A DNA stretch of 54,631 nt from Candidatus Omnitrophota bacterium (GTDB taxonomy: Bacteria; Omnitrophota; Omnitrophia; Omnitrophales; JACQQS01), in assembly GCA_016206925.1 (NCBI GenBank), contig JACQQS010000036.1, forward strand, positions 1 through 54,631, given 5' to 3'. The position numbers and the translations under genes are program-made. A model generated the notes under the pieces. That model saw only the letters and a list, made by a program, of their open reading frames with translations, was not told the origin of the DNA and ran no database searches. Below are positions 1 through 8,327 of the stretch, piece by piece (the stretch's first letter is position 1; the number at the start of each line of letters is the position of its first letter).

Positions 1-21
1 GGATGCTTGGGATTGTTTCGC

Positions 22-129
22 AAAGAGAAAAGAGAGAAAAATTCCATCCCTCTGTCTCTCTTTAACTTCGGCCAATTCGTTAAAAAAATTTCCTGCTTTG
101 AGATTTTTACTTTCTCTTTTCTCTCTTTA
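22..129. repeat. Purine/pyrimidine inverted repeat upstream of the first gene
   Basis: A purine tract (22-42, made of AAAGAGAAA-type runs) is answered by a pyrimidine tract (about 104-129, made of TTTCTCTTTT-type runs), which gives an imperfect inverted repeat. It could be a terminator or junction of an upstream gene lying outside the window. I see no coding sequence with a supporting ribosome binding site in 1-288. A similar purine/pyrimidine junction occurs near 31.7 kb. Confidence 0.4.
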
Positions 130-288
130 GGTAAGGTGCCGCCGCCTAAGAAAAATTTTAAAGATCGTTCACTCTTGGGGAATTTCTGCATTTGACTTCT
201 ACCGCAATAGATTCTATGATTCTACGCTTGGCAAATTTATTACCCCGATCCCCTGCTTTTTGTAGATGTCCGAACATAGGAGCTTTCC

Positions 289-1227
289 ATGAAATTGAAA
301 AAGAGTCTTATTCGCATAACGCTGTTAATCGCTATTGCCATTGCTTCCGTATATCTTTATATCCAAACTATTAACAGAAAAGCTGCTCACCGAGATTATT
401 TGTCTCAAACCGAAAAGTATCACTTTACTTCGGACTGGTTTTCACATGATATTCCAGTCTGGAGAGAATATCTGAGCCCGCTTAAGGGAAAACCGAATCT
501 CCGTTATCTGGAAATAGGCCTTTTTGAAGGCCGATCGGCGCTTTGGATGCTGGAAAACATTCTCACGCACCCAACGTCAACGCTTACCGGCATAGACATA
601 TTCACGGGCGAGTTAAAAGAAAGATATCTGTCTAATTTGGAAAAATCAGGATTTGCCGAAAAGGCAACCACCATTGTTGGTTATTCGCAGCAAGAGCTAA
701 AGAAACTCCCGCTCGAGTCATTCGACATAATTTATGTGGATGGCGCTCATAGAGCACAGGACGTTTTAGCAGATGCGGTGCTGAGCTGGGATTTGCTTAA
801 AGCAGGCGGATTGATTATCTTCGATGACTACTTATGGGAACGAGGTGAGCTTCCGGATGAGCTCAGACCGCAAATTGCGATTGATGCTTTTATAACAGCA
901 TTCAGCAACACTATTGAAATTATTTACAAAGGGTATCAGATCATCTTGAAAAAAATAGCCAGTCCCTGTGGCGAGTTTTTCAGCTGTACTCCGATGGGCC
1001 AATACATTTATGTCTGGCCCTGGGATAAGAAAGGTTATCTCTACGATCCGAAGAGCCAAACTCAAGTGGTCCTTTCCGAAGATGAGAAGCGTTTGATTGA
1101 ATCGCTGGCCAAATCCAGACGGTTAGGCCAAACTCAGCTTTTTCTCAGCGCTGAACTGGCAGGAGACAAAGCGTTCCAAGAATTAAGCAAGAGGCTAGAT
1201 CTGAATTACTCGAACATAGAAAGGTAA
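289..1227 (+). CDS. Membrane-anchored class I SAM-dependent methyltransferase
   Basis: The product has 312 residues. Residues 6-26 form one hydrophobic helix, so the enzyme is probably anchored in the inner membrane. A Rossmann-type methyltransferase domain follows: motif I LEIGLFEGR (74-82) binds S-adenosylmethionine, an acidic residue (D103) ends strand 2, DGAH lies at 151-154 and FDDY at 178-181. This pattern matches the Methyltransf_24 group, often found in surface-glycan or small-molecule methylation. The substrate is unknown. The start is supported by AGGAG at 278-282, seven bases before the ATG. The gene ends convergently with the permease at 1206-2615, and the two overlap by 22 bases. 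No biosynthetic partner is adjacent. Confidence 0.8.
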   Translation: MKLKKSLIRITLLIAIAIASVYLYIQTINRKAAHRDYLSQTEKYHFTSDWFSHDIPVWREYLSPLKGKPNLRYLEIGLFEGRSALWMLENILTHPTSTLTGIDIFTGELKERYLSNLEKSGFAEKATTIVGYSQQELKKLPLESFDIIYVDGAHRAQDVLADAVLSWDLLKAGGLIIFDDYLWERGELPDELRPQIAIDAFITAFSNTIEIIYKGYQIILKKIASPCGEFFSCTPMGQYIYVWPWDKKGYLYDPKSQTQVVLSEDEKRLIESLAKSRRLGQTQLFLSAELAGDKAFQELSKRLDLNYSNIER

Positions 1228-2615
1228 CGGGACGTTTTGAACACTTTCCCGATCGTTTTGGCTCGCCGGTTGAAATATTCATAAACGATTAAACCGGCCG
1301 CAACAGTTCCCGCTCCCCAGAAAAAAGTTTCCAAATTATTTCTAACGCTGAAGACTACAATCCACACGTTCATCGAAATAAACACAATGGGGGGCCACGG
1401 ATAACCAAACGCATTGTAAGGACGGCGTAAATCTGGTCTTTTAAAGCGCAAAAACATCATCCCAGCCACCGTTAAGGCTGAAAAGACAGCGAGCACAAAA
1501 CCCGAATAGACCAGGAGCGTATAAAAGGTGGACGTTAAAGTAAGGATGGCGGCGACAATCCCTTGCAGAATAACGGAGAAGCGAGGTACACGGGATGATT
1601 TATCAACGGTTCCGCACATTCTAATAAACAACTTATTCCTTGCCATTGCATAATAAACTCGGGGTCCACTTATAATCATCGAACTTAGGGTCGAAAGGAG
1701 GCCAAACGCGATCAGGGCAGCAAAAATGAAGCCGGCGTTTTTGCCAAACAATCGCTCAGCGGCCAGCCCCCCGATTTTCTCGACCGCATACATTTCCCTT
1801 GCTGGAATAGCATAAACGTAAAGGATATTGAGTAACACATACATCCCCATTACAAAAAGTGTCCCCGCGATAATCGACAGAGGGATATTTCGCTCGGCCT
1901 TCTCAGCCTCGCTTCCCAAATAGGCCGCGGCATTCCAGCCGCTGTAGGCAAATGAAACAAAAATGAGCGATACTGAAAATTTCTCGGAGAAAATAAAGGA
2001 ATAGTCAAAAGCTGCGTCAAAATGAGTATACGACCCTTTACCAACCGTTAAACCAAACCCAACGAGAAAAAAAATAAGAACAACCTTAAGGAACGTTATT
2101 ACATTTTGAACGCCGACGCCGATGGCCAGTCCTTGAGCATGCAGCCACGTAAACAATATGATCGAAAGAAGCGCCAAAAAGATGGGTGTGTGAACCGAAA
2201 CCACGTTTGACGGAAGCAAAACGGTGCAATACTTTCCAAAAGCAATAGCGGTGGCCGCAATAGGTGCGGAGAATCCTACCCAAAGAGAAACCCAGCCGGA
2301 TAAGAAGGCGGCACGCTTCCCGAAGCTTTCCCGCAAAAAAACGTAGTCGCCGCCCGCTTCCGGAAACATGGCTCCAAGTTCACCGTAACAAAGCGCTCCG
2401 GAAAGAGCTATGAAACCGCCCAGAACCCAGCACAAAAGCATGGCCCACGGATTTTCGACATCCCGCATGATGAAGCCTGAAGTCGTAAATATACCGGTAC
2501 CCACCATGCTGGCTGCAACGGTGAAAAAAAGGGAAGGAAACGACAAAGTGCGTTGAAGTTTCGCTTTGTACTGTCGAACGGCTTTCCCCATAATCAAGTC
2601 AAATGAGCGCGCCAT
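1206..2615 (-). CDS. APC-superfamily amino acid permease
   Basis: The product has 469 residues with about twelve hydrophobic segments. Near the N-terminus MVGTGIF (37-43) matches the glycine-rich unwound helix 1 through which amino acid-polyamine-organocation (APC) transporters bind substrate. The protein should sit in the inner membrane and carry an amino acid or polyamine by proton or exchange coupling; the substrate cannot be read from sequence. The start is uncertain. The first ATG lies inside the right arm of a perfect inverted repeat (2611-2633), no Shine-Dalgarno sequence is visible, and a second in-frame ATG (residue 9) is an alternative. The 3' end overlaps the convergent methyltransferase gene. 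Confidence 0.85.
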   Translation of the reverse strand: MARSFDLIMGKAVRQYKAKLQRTLSFPSLFFTVAASMVGTGIFTTSGFIMRDVENPWAMLLCWVLGGFIALSGALCYGELGAMFPEAGGDYVFLRESFGKRAAFLSGWVSLWVGFSAPIAATAIAFGKYCTVLLPSNVVSVHTPIFLALLSIILFTWLHAQGLAIGVGVQNVITFLKVVLIFFLVGFGLTVGKGSYTHFDAAFDYSFIFSEKFSVSLIFVSFAYSGWNAAAYLGSEAEKAERNIPLSIIAGTLFVMGMYVLLNILYVYAIPAREMYAVEKIGGLAAERLFGKNAGFIFAALIAFGLLSTLSSMIISGPRVYYAMARNKLFIRMCGTVDKSSRVPRFSVILQGIVAAILTLTSTFYTLLVYSGFVLAVFSALTVAGMMFLRFKRPDLRRPYNAFGYPWPPIVFISMNVWIVVFSVRNNLETFFWGAGTVAAGLIVYEYFNRRAKTIGKVFKTSRYLSMFE

Positions 2616-2633
2616 TTACGGAACGTAAATGGC
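2611..2633. promoter_or_regulatory. Perfect inverted repeat spanning the permease start codon
   Basis: GCCATTTACG and CGTAAATGGC form two 10-base arms around a GAA spacer. On the reverse strand the ATG of the permease is inside one arm. It could be an operator or a hairpin that hides the start codon. Both roles are inference. Confidence 0.4.
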
Positions 2634-2917
2634 AGCGCGAATTTTCCCTGATCCCAAACGAATAGGAGAACGAGTGCCTGAGTTCGCATACCAGAATGAC
2701 TCATCATGTTTATCGACATTCTTTCGGTGAAACGTAGCGTTAATTGGGGAGCCCACGAGGATTTAATTGAATATAAGCAATTACAGGAAAATCACTTATA
2801 AAAATACGTTCGAGTCCGATAAACGATGTTCAACTTTAACAAGCTTCGTGGTAATATACAGACTATTGGGACTGGGCGTACGGTACTGCGGCCTTAGACT
2901 GTAGAAGGCGGCGGATT
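2634..2917. other. Intergenic region between permease and giant gene
   Basis: No convincing gene is present. The stretch should hold the divergent promoters of the permease and the giant gene. It contains GTCCGATAA (2816-2824) and AACTTTAACAA (2832-2842), both of which recur upstream of the exported methyltransferase-like gene near 35 kb. Confidence 0.4.
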
Positions 2918-2971
2918 CTCGCCCTGGGGCGAGTATTGGGGCGTTGCACGAAAACGGGCAACGCTCTTTTT
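2918..2971 (+). terminator. Tandem hairpins with T-run just before the giant gene
   Basis: A first hairpin has arms CTCGCCC and GGGCGAG (2918-2933). A second has arms GCGTTGC (2941-2947) and GCAACGC (2958-2964), followed by TCTTTTT. The second resembles an intrinsic terminator and ends only 15 bases before the chosen start codon at 2987. It may act as a leader attenuator. An upstream gene ending here is unlikely because the neighbouring permease reads away. Confidence 0.5.
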
Positions 2972-2986
2972 CTGCCTAGAACATTT

Positions 2987-5900
2987 ATGAATCTTTTGCG
3001 AACACATAAAGGAATGATGGCTCGACTCACAGCTCTCGTACTCTGTTTAACCGTTCCGCTATCTGAGATCGGGCCGGCAATCTCATACGCAGCAACAGCC
3101 GCGGGGACAACAAGCCCCATCCCCCAAGCCCGCGCAAACTACGGCGAAACCCTCGCCATCCCGGAAACAATGGCAGAGATCCGGGACGGGCAGGCGATGA
3201 TTTTGCCGGAAGACAAGCCCGTCATATTTCTTATCGAAGACGCGCACAACCAATTTCACGCCCAGCAAAGCATAGAAAAACTCCTCCATTTTCTGTCGGA
3301 AAATCATGGGGTGGAAACAATTTTTCTGGAAGGCGGCTTGCCGAACCGCATTTCCCCCGATCTGCTCCGATTCTTTAATGACGAGACCCTCAACATGAAG
3401 ATTGGCGAGCGGCTTCTGCGGGAAGGGGAAATCGGAGGAGCGGAACTTTTTCTGCTGAAGTCAGGACGCGGCGTAACGGCGTACGGAATTGAAAATCCTT
3501 TTCTCTACAAGAAGAACCTGCGTTCGTTCCAAAACGTTTACGCGGCAAAGCAAACCGCATCCGCCTTGCTCAGGCATGTCGAAAGAAAGCTAAACACGCT
3601 TGTGCCCCGATTCCGGCGCCCCGTTCTGCAAAAACTCCTGAAAGTTTGGGTGCGTCTCCAGCGGAGCCGGGCCTACATGGAAGGATACTTGGAAATGTTG
3701 AAGAATCTCGCCGAGGATCATCTCGACTTAAATCTGAGCGACCCCGTCAACCAAAATGCGTACCCGCAGCTCGTGCGGTATTCCAAGCTGAGAGAGATTG
3801 AAAAGAACACCTCGATTAATGCAGATAATAATAAGGCCTTCAAATCAGAACGGATTGCCCTCCTAAACTGGCTGGATGAAAACCATTTTCCTAAACAAAT
3901 TATCGAGACTTTTCAAAGCTTGCTTGAAAACCGTTCGGGAAACAACGCGGTCAGGGACATTCGCGGTTTTCTAGAAGCTTTTTACGAGCAGGCCCGCCGC
4001 AAGAAATTTGACTTTGCCGAATACCCGGCGGCCACCGCAACGCTCGGGAAATTGGTGATCCAACAGGAAATAAAGGCCCTCGATTTTTCACGAGAAACGA
4101 ACGCGCTGACAGAACAGCTTTTCTCCCGGCTGACGGAAACCGGGGAAGAAAAAAAATTGCTGACACTTTATACCGACTTTGGAATCCTGAAAAGTCTGTT
4201 GGCTTTGGAGCTGACCAAGGAAGCCTGGGGGAAAGTTAAAGAGAGACCGAACAGATTTTTGCCGAGCGCTTTCCAGCGTCGTCTCGGTGACAAGTTCGAT
4301 ACAGCGCGCGCCGGGAACCAGCTCGACGCCTTGTTCAACGAAGCGCTGCGGTTTTACGATCTCGCCGGAGACCGTGACACGGCCATTTTCGAAAATGTCT
4401 CTGCCAGGCTGAGACAATCCGGCGTGCAAAAATCTGCCTTGGTGACCGGAGGGTTCCACACCGGGGGCCTGAAGGGTCTTTTCGAGAAAAGGGGAATCGC
4501 CGTTCTTGAAATCACCCCCAGAATAACGGAGGTCGGGCCAAATAAAAATTATCTAAGACAAATGCTCCCCGGCAGCCGCGCGCATACCATGCTAAAACCC
4601 GTTTCGCCGGCAGCCATTCCCTTGCCGGTGATCCGCCGTCTTTTGGGAGAGGATGTTTTCACTTTCCACCGCAATCGTCTTCTAGGCGCTGTTTCTGCCG
4701 AGACAAGATGGCTCCAAGCTCTGCCCCCGCCCGGGCCGGGCCTTAAGGAGCAGGGGATTGCACTAAACGAGATTGCTGCCGCAGGTTTCGGGACAACGCA
4801 CTCGGACGGTGAAAAGGAGCCCGGAGGAACGCTGACGCCTCACCGCGCAAGGAAATGGTTTTACCCAGGCAATATTGTGTCCAAGACCATCGCACGGCTT
4901 GCCTACATCGCGTTTCTCAATTTCCTGGCCATCCCGCTGACGGTGGCCTTACCCATATTTATTCTCGAAAGCCCGCTCGGCGCACTCCCGGCGGACACAA
5001 AATCTTACATCGTCGTCTCGCTTGCGCTCATTCCGCTCATCGAGATTGGAACGTTTTCACTCCGTAATCTCGCCCGCGAGAAATATCGCATACGCATTCT
5101 AATGCTGAGGCTTAAGGTATGGGCCTCCGAAAAAATCCCGACTTTTCTCCCGGCGATAAAAGGTTTATTCAAACTCAGAAATGTTCTTATCCCGCTCGCC
5201 GTCTTGCTGCTGCTCGAAGCAACAGAAACGCATGTCCCGTTCTGGCCAGTTGTTTGGAGCGCGCTCTTTCTCATTTCTGTAGCGCCGCTCATTTATCTCG
5301 ACAAAACTGTTGAAAAACGCCTGCCGGCAATCCGGTTGTTTAAGAATCCTTTAATTAATTACTTGTGGCGGATGATCGAAAAGATTCCCTTTGTTTTCCT
5401 GCATTTCGAATGGGTTAAGTTCTATTATGTGCCTTGGTTTTTCTTAATATGGCCGTGGTCGATCGAATTGGAAGGGAATAGAACGCTGGAGGTCCACGGA
5501 CTCCCGGGGTCGTCCGCTGCCAAAGCTGCGCTCAAGTCTACAGCGGAAGGATTGCCGTTCCCCAATGAGCACCCGAGCCTATTTTTCCATCCCTGGTATC
5601 CGCATACCTCGACACCCCACAGGGGGCTTTATTCTCCATGGTTCAAGCAAACGAAGCTAACATCTTATTTTTCGCTCCCCGCCGGGAAGCCCGAGTACAA
5701 CACCATTGCGCATGAAACAGGGCATCAGATGTACTTTGCCTCGTGGTTTCAAAAATGGAGAGTGATGTGGGGTGAAGCCTACGCCGAATATAAGAAAGAC
5801 ACAAAGGGGTTTATTATCTCCCCTTATTCCCTGCAGGATGAGCTCGAAGGATTTGCGGAATGGTTCGTTGAATTTTACCGAAACGCGCCTTATCGACTGA

Positions 5901-7498
5901 CAGCTGATTTCCTTAACCGCTCCGATAAGTCACAGCAGAAAATGTGGCTCGCTGCCGCGCGGGCCTTTATTGAACACCGTGATGGCATTCCTTATTTGAA
6001 AGTAAATTTTCCCGAAACAGACACGCGCTTCTTAATCCCCGTAAGCCTGGATCAGGAAGGCGGAATCACCCTGGATGAATTAGCCGACGCCATTAAAGAA
6101 GCGCGGCGCCGCCAAATGGAATTCATTTCGGGAAGTACGAATATTCCAAAAAGCTTACTTTCTCTAAAAGAACTGCTTACCTCTGTAAATATCGAGGCTG
6201 AAGCGCCGCTTTTCGCCCGCCTGCTCTCCTGGGCAAAATTAATTGACCGAACGACGCTGTCTGAAATCGAACCGGATGAATCGCGGCTCACCCAGACTTT
6301 AACCGAGATTGTGTTAAGCCAGCCAGGTTCAAAAGCTTCTGCTCTTGCCATCGAGCTTTTAGGAAAAATCGGAAATGAGGAGGCAATCGATACGCTTGGA
6401 AAGCTTCTTGTGCGCGAATACGAGGAGAAAGGGGAAAAGCATGTCGAACTTAACAAACGCGCCGTTCTTATCTTAAAAGAAAGCGGCGGCCGGGCTGCTA
6501 AGCAAGCGCTCTCTTCCGCGCTCACGCGCCTATTAGAAAAGCGCACTTCCACTTCTGACGGCTCGCCGGAAAGGCTCAGGCTTGATGACGATGTCGTTTT
6601 TATCGTCTTCACCCGTTACCGGCTTTCTGAAGAGGACGCTGAACAGGTTCGGCAGATCCATTCCAGATACCCAGACCCAATTTTTAGAAACAACAACGTC
6701 GGAAATCTGGCGGATCAGTATCTGCGGGAAATCGAATCCAAGAGAGGCGCGAAAAAAGAAAATGGCAATTCTGGTTTTGGAATCACCGCCGGCACAGAAA
6801 CCATTTTTGCTGTGGCTCGCGCCGTTACCGGCGGTATTTTACGCGTTGGTCAAGCGCGCGAGAAAACGCCTGTCCCCACGACGGAAGCTCAAACTGCCTT
6901 GCCATTGCCCGCCGAAGTTCCCCAGCGAAACGATCTGCTTCTTTTTAAAAACCATGCCGATGCTGAAAATCTGCCGCTACGCATTTCGGTGGGATTTACC
7001 AAAACTCCATTGCCGGAAGACCCGAGCCTCGGGGTCCTCATTAATCTCCTGGCCCGCAATCAACTTGCCCAAGTCCGAATAGAAGTGCCGGACGTCCCTA
7101 ATTACCGCTGGCTTGAAGCGCAAGTCCGAGAAGCAGTGCTCGATCTGAGGAAAGAACTTGGCGTGGAAAATAGAAACGTGGCGCTTCGGTTAACGAACAA
7201 TCCTTTGTCTCTGAAAAAATTCGCTGGGGATCAATATGTTAAGACGCTGGTTTACGACACGCGGAGGGAGGTTCTTGAATCGCTAAGCGATGCGCATCAT
7301 GTCTTTCTGGTTGAAAACGACATTCAGGCCAGCGCACCGCTTGACCTTGAGGCGCTTGCGCTTCTTAATGCTCTCGATCAACTGCTCACGCAAAACGCGG
7401 CGCCCCAAGGTATCCGGAAGGCGCTCGATCTCTTGCGGCTCAGCGAAAACCTGAGCATTCGCTTACGCGCTGAATCCCTATTCAAAGAAGCTGCGTAA
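2987..7498 (+). CDS. Giant exported protein with ChaN/TraB/EreA-like domain and HEXXH metalloprotease motif
   Basis: The product has 1503 residues from this ATG; an earlier in-frame start (2936) would only prefix the signal peptide. Residues 1-36 look like a signal peptide. Residues about 75-510 carry a domain with DAH (H87), H91 and GGFHT (H491) that recurs in the partial giant protein at 51760 and resembles the ChaN/TraB/erythromycin-esterase fold (inference). AAAGFG (597-602) follows. Residues 630-780 hold about four membrane helices. HETGH (909-913) plus GFAEW with E958 looks like a gluzincin zinc site, similar to the anthrax lethal-factor type. Helical HEAT-like repeats (about 1090-1190), a second SGFG (1262-1265) and an unknown C-terminal domain complete it. 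Function is unknown; a cell-envelope protease is the best guess. Confidence 0.7.
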   Translation: MNLLRTHKGMMARLTALVLCLTVPLSEIGPAISYAATAAGTTSPIPQARANYGETLAIPETMAEIRDGQAMILPEDKPVIFLIEDAHNQFHAQQSIEKLLHFLSENHGVETIFLEGGLPNRISPDLLRFFNDETLNMKIGERLLREGEIGGAELFLLKSGRGVTAYGIENPFLYKKNLRSFQNVYAAKQTASALLRHVERKLNTLVPRFRRPVLQKLLKVWVRLQRSRAYMEGYLEMLKNLAEDHLDLNLSDPVNQNAYPQLVRYSKLREIEKNTSINADNNKAFKSERIALLNWLDENHFPKQIIETFQSLLENRSGNNAVRDIRGFLEAFYEQARRKKFDFAEYPAATATLGKLVIQQEIKALDFSRETNALTEQLFSRLTETGEEKKLLTLYTDFGILKSLLALELTKEAWGKVKERPNRFLPSAFQRRLGDKFDTARAGNQLDALFNEALRFYDLAGDRDTAIFENVSARLRQSGVQKSALVTGGFHTGGLKGLFEKRGIAVLEITPRITEVGPNKNYLRQMLPGSRAHTMLKPVSPAAIPLPVIRRLLGEDVFTFHRNRLLGAVSAETRWLQALPPPGPGLKEQGIALNEIAAAGFGTTHSDGEKEPGGTLTPHRARKWFYPGNIVSKTIARLAYIAFLNFLAIPLTVALPIFILESPLGALPADTKSYIVVSLALIPLIEIGTFSLRNLAREKYRIRILMLRLKVWASEKIPTFLPAIKGLFKLRNVLIPLAVLLLLEATETHVPFWPVVWSALFLISVAPLIYLDKTVEKRLPAIRLFKNPLINYLWRMIEKIPFVFLHFEWVKFYYVPWFFLIWPWSIELEGNRTLEVHGLPGSSAAKAALKSTAEGLPFPNEHPSLFFHPWYPHTSTPHRGLYSPWFKQTKLTSYFSLPAGKPEYNTIAHETGHQMYFASWFQKWRVMWGEAYAEYKKDTKGFIISPYSLQDELEGFAEWFVEFYRNAPYRLTADFLNRSDKSQQKMWLAAARAFIEHRDGIPYLKVNFPETDTRFLIPVSLDQEGGITLDELADAIKEARRRQMEFISGSTNIPKSLLSLKELLTSVNIEAEAPLFARLLSWAKLIDRTTLSEIEPDESRLTQTLTEIVLSQPGSKASALAIELLGKIGNEEAIDTLGKLLVREYEEKGEKHVELNKRAVLILKESGGRAAKQALSSALTRLLEKRTSTSDGSPERLRLDDDVVFIVFTRYRLSEEDAEQVRQIHSRYPDPIFRNNNVGNLADQYLREIESKRGAKKENGNSGFGITAGTETIFAVARAVTGGILRVGQAREKTPVPTTEAQTALPLPAEVPQRNDLLLFKNHADAENLPLRISVGFTKTPLPEDPSLGVLINLLARNQLAQVRIEVPDVPNYRWLEAQVREAVLDLRKELGVENRNVALRLTNNPLSLKKFAGDQYVKTLVYDTRREVLESLSDAHHVFLVENDIQASAPLDLEALALLNALDQLLTQNAAPQGIRKALDLLRLSENLSIRLRAESLFKEAA

Positions 7499-7503
7499 TT
7501 GAA

Positions 7504-7539
7504 AAAATACCTCACCGCTGCTCAGCGGTGAGGTATTTT
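7504..7539. terminator. Bidirectional intrinsic terminator
   Basis: AAAATACCTCACCGCTG pairs perfectly with CAGCGGTGAGGTATTTT across a two-base loop. The A and T tracts at the ends let it stop both the giant gene (stop at 7498) and the reverse-strand Cys-rich gene (stop at 7600). Confidence 0.9.
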
Positions 7540-7599
7540 AGCAATCCAGACTCGTAAATTATTGATTTTACTCGCATCTCAACAGAGATGCATGAACAT

Positions 7600-7905
7600 T
7601 TACTGAGCGCGGCACTCCCCCGTCTCGGAATCCCTAAAGCCCCAAACTTGCTCACACTCCCAATGACCCTGCTCGCACTTACCACCACCAGGAGGACAAT
7701 ACGTCGTGCAATCCCAAAAAAGACAACCGAACGTACTGTCGGCCTCCCATGTGCATTTTTCCCCTACATAACATCCGCCTATGTAAGCATTAAGTTGATT
7801 TCCGCAACCACTGCATCCTCCGCTCACGGCTTCCCCCGGATAGAAGAATGTCCCCGCAAGTAAGAAAATTATGATCAAGAGAAAAGCGATTTCATTTCGT
7901 TTCAT
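7600..7905 (-). CDS. Small Cys-rich exported protein
   Basis: The product has 101 residues: a signal peptide or N-terminal helix (about 6-26) and then a compact domain with ten cysteines, including CSGCG and several C-x(5-8)-C spacings. It is glycine- and tryptophan-containing, as expected for a disulfide-bonded extracytoplasmic protein. I do not recognise a family. The start ATG at 7905 is chosen because AGGAGGTGA lies seven bases upstream; a GTG at 7914 would fall inside that site. The gene is transcribed away from dnaA, and the terminator at 7504-7539 lies downstream. Expression is therefore probably strong. Metal binding, for example through CSGCG, is possible but not shown. Confidence 0.75.
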   Translation of the reverse strand: MKRNEIAFLLIIIFLLAGTFFYPGEAVSGGCSGCGNQLNAYIGGCYVGEKCTWEADSTFGCLFWDCTTYCPPGGGKCEQGHWECEQVWGFRDSETGECRAQ

Positions 7906-8327
7906 TTTAATCACCTCCTGCCGCAGATGGGCTCAAACAGCGTTGCATTTTATCACTGCGCACACAAAATTTTCAATTTGATTCTAGACAGCGCGCTGTT
8001 TTAGATGGGAACGTTTGCAGGTTATATAACCACGTTGGTGTCGCGAGTTCAACATCGTCCTTCTCCTGCCCAGATCCGGTCATTAAGGAGCTGCGCGATG
8101 GAAGATATTGTTTGTTGCAAAGTTTTTGAAAATTCGCTTGATCGGAAATTTTCCGCTTGCTATAATGCGCACTCTCAATGGATTATTTTGTTGATAAATT
8201 GTTGATAATTTATGGGTTTTGAGAGTCTTTTATTTTTAGTAAGTTATTGATAAGAAATGTTTTGCGTCATTAATATAAGCCGCACTCATAATTCCCCCGT
8301 TTGTTGATAAGGACGTAACCGCACCGT
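7906..8327. other. Probable oriC segment upstream of dnaA
   Basis: This 420-base gap lies between divergent genes. It has two 12-base palindromes (ACAGCGCGCTGT at 7988, GGTTATATAACC at 8020). Close to dnaA there are three copies of TGTTGATAA (8189-8197, 8200-8208, 8302-8310), which read TTATCAACA on the reverse strand, one base from the DnaA box TTATCCACA. A related TTATTGATAA lies at 8244-8253. The segment 8180-8280 is AT-rich, as expected of an unwinding element. No gene is supported here. Confidence 0.6.
8138..8166 (+). promoter_or_regulatory. Sigma-70-type promoter for dnaA
   Basis: TTGATC (8138-8143) and a perfect TATAAT (8161-8166) are separated by 17 bases and lie about 160 bases upstream of dnaA. 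The DnaA-box-like repeats start just downstream, which would allow DnaA to repress its own gene. Confidence 0.7.

Noticed and set aside
8005-8205. Short forward frame upstream of dnaA
   Set aside because: It spans the dnaA promoter and DnaA-box-like repeats and has no ribosome site.
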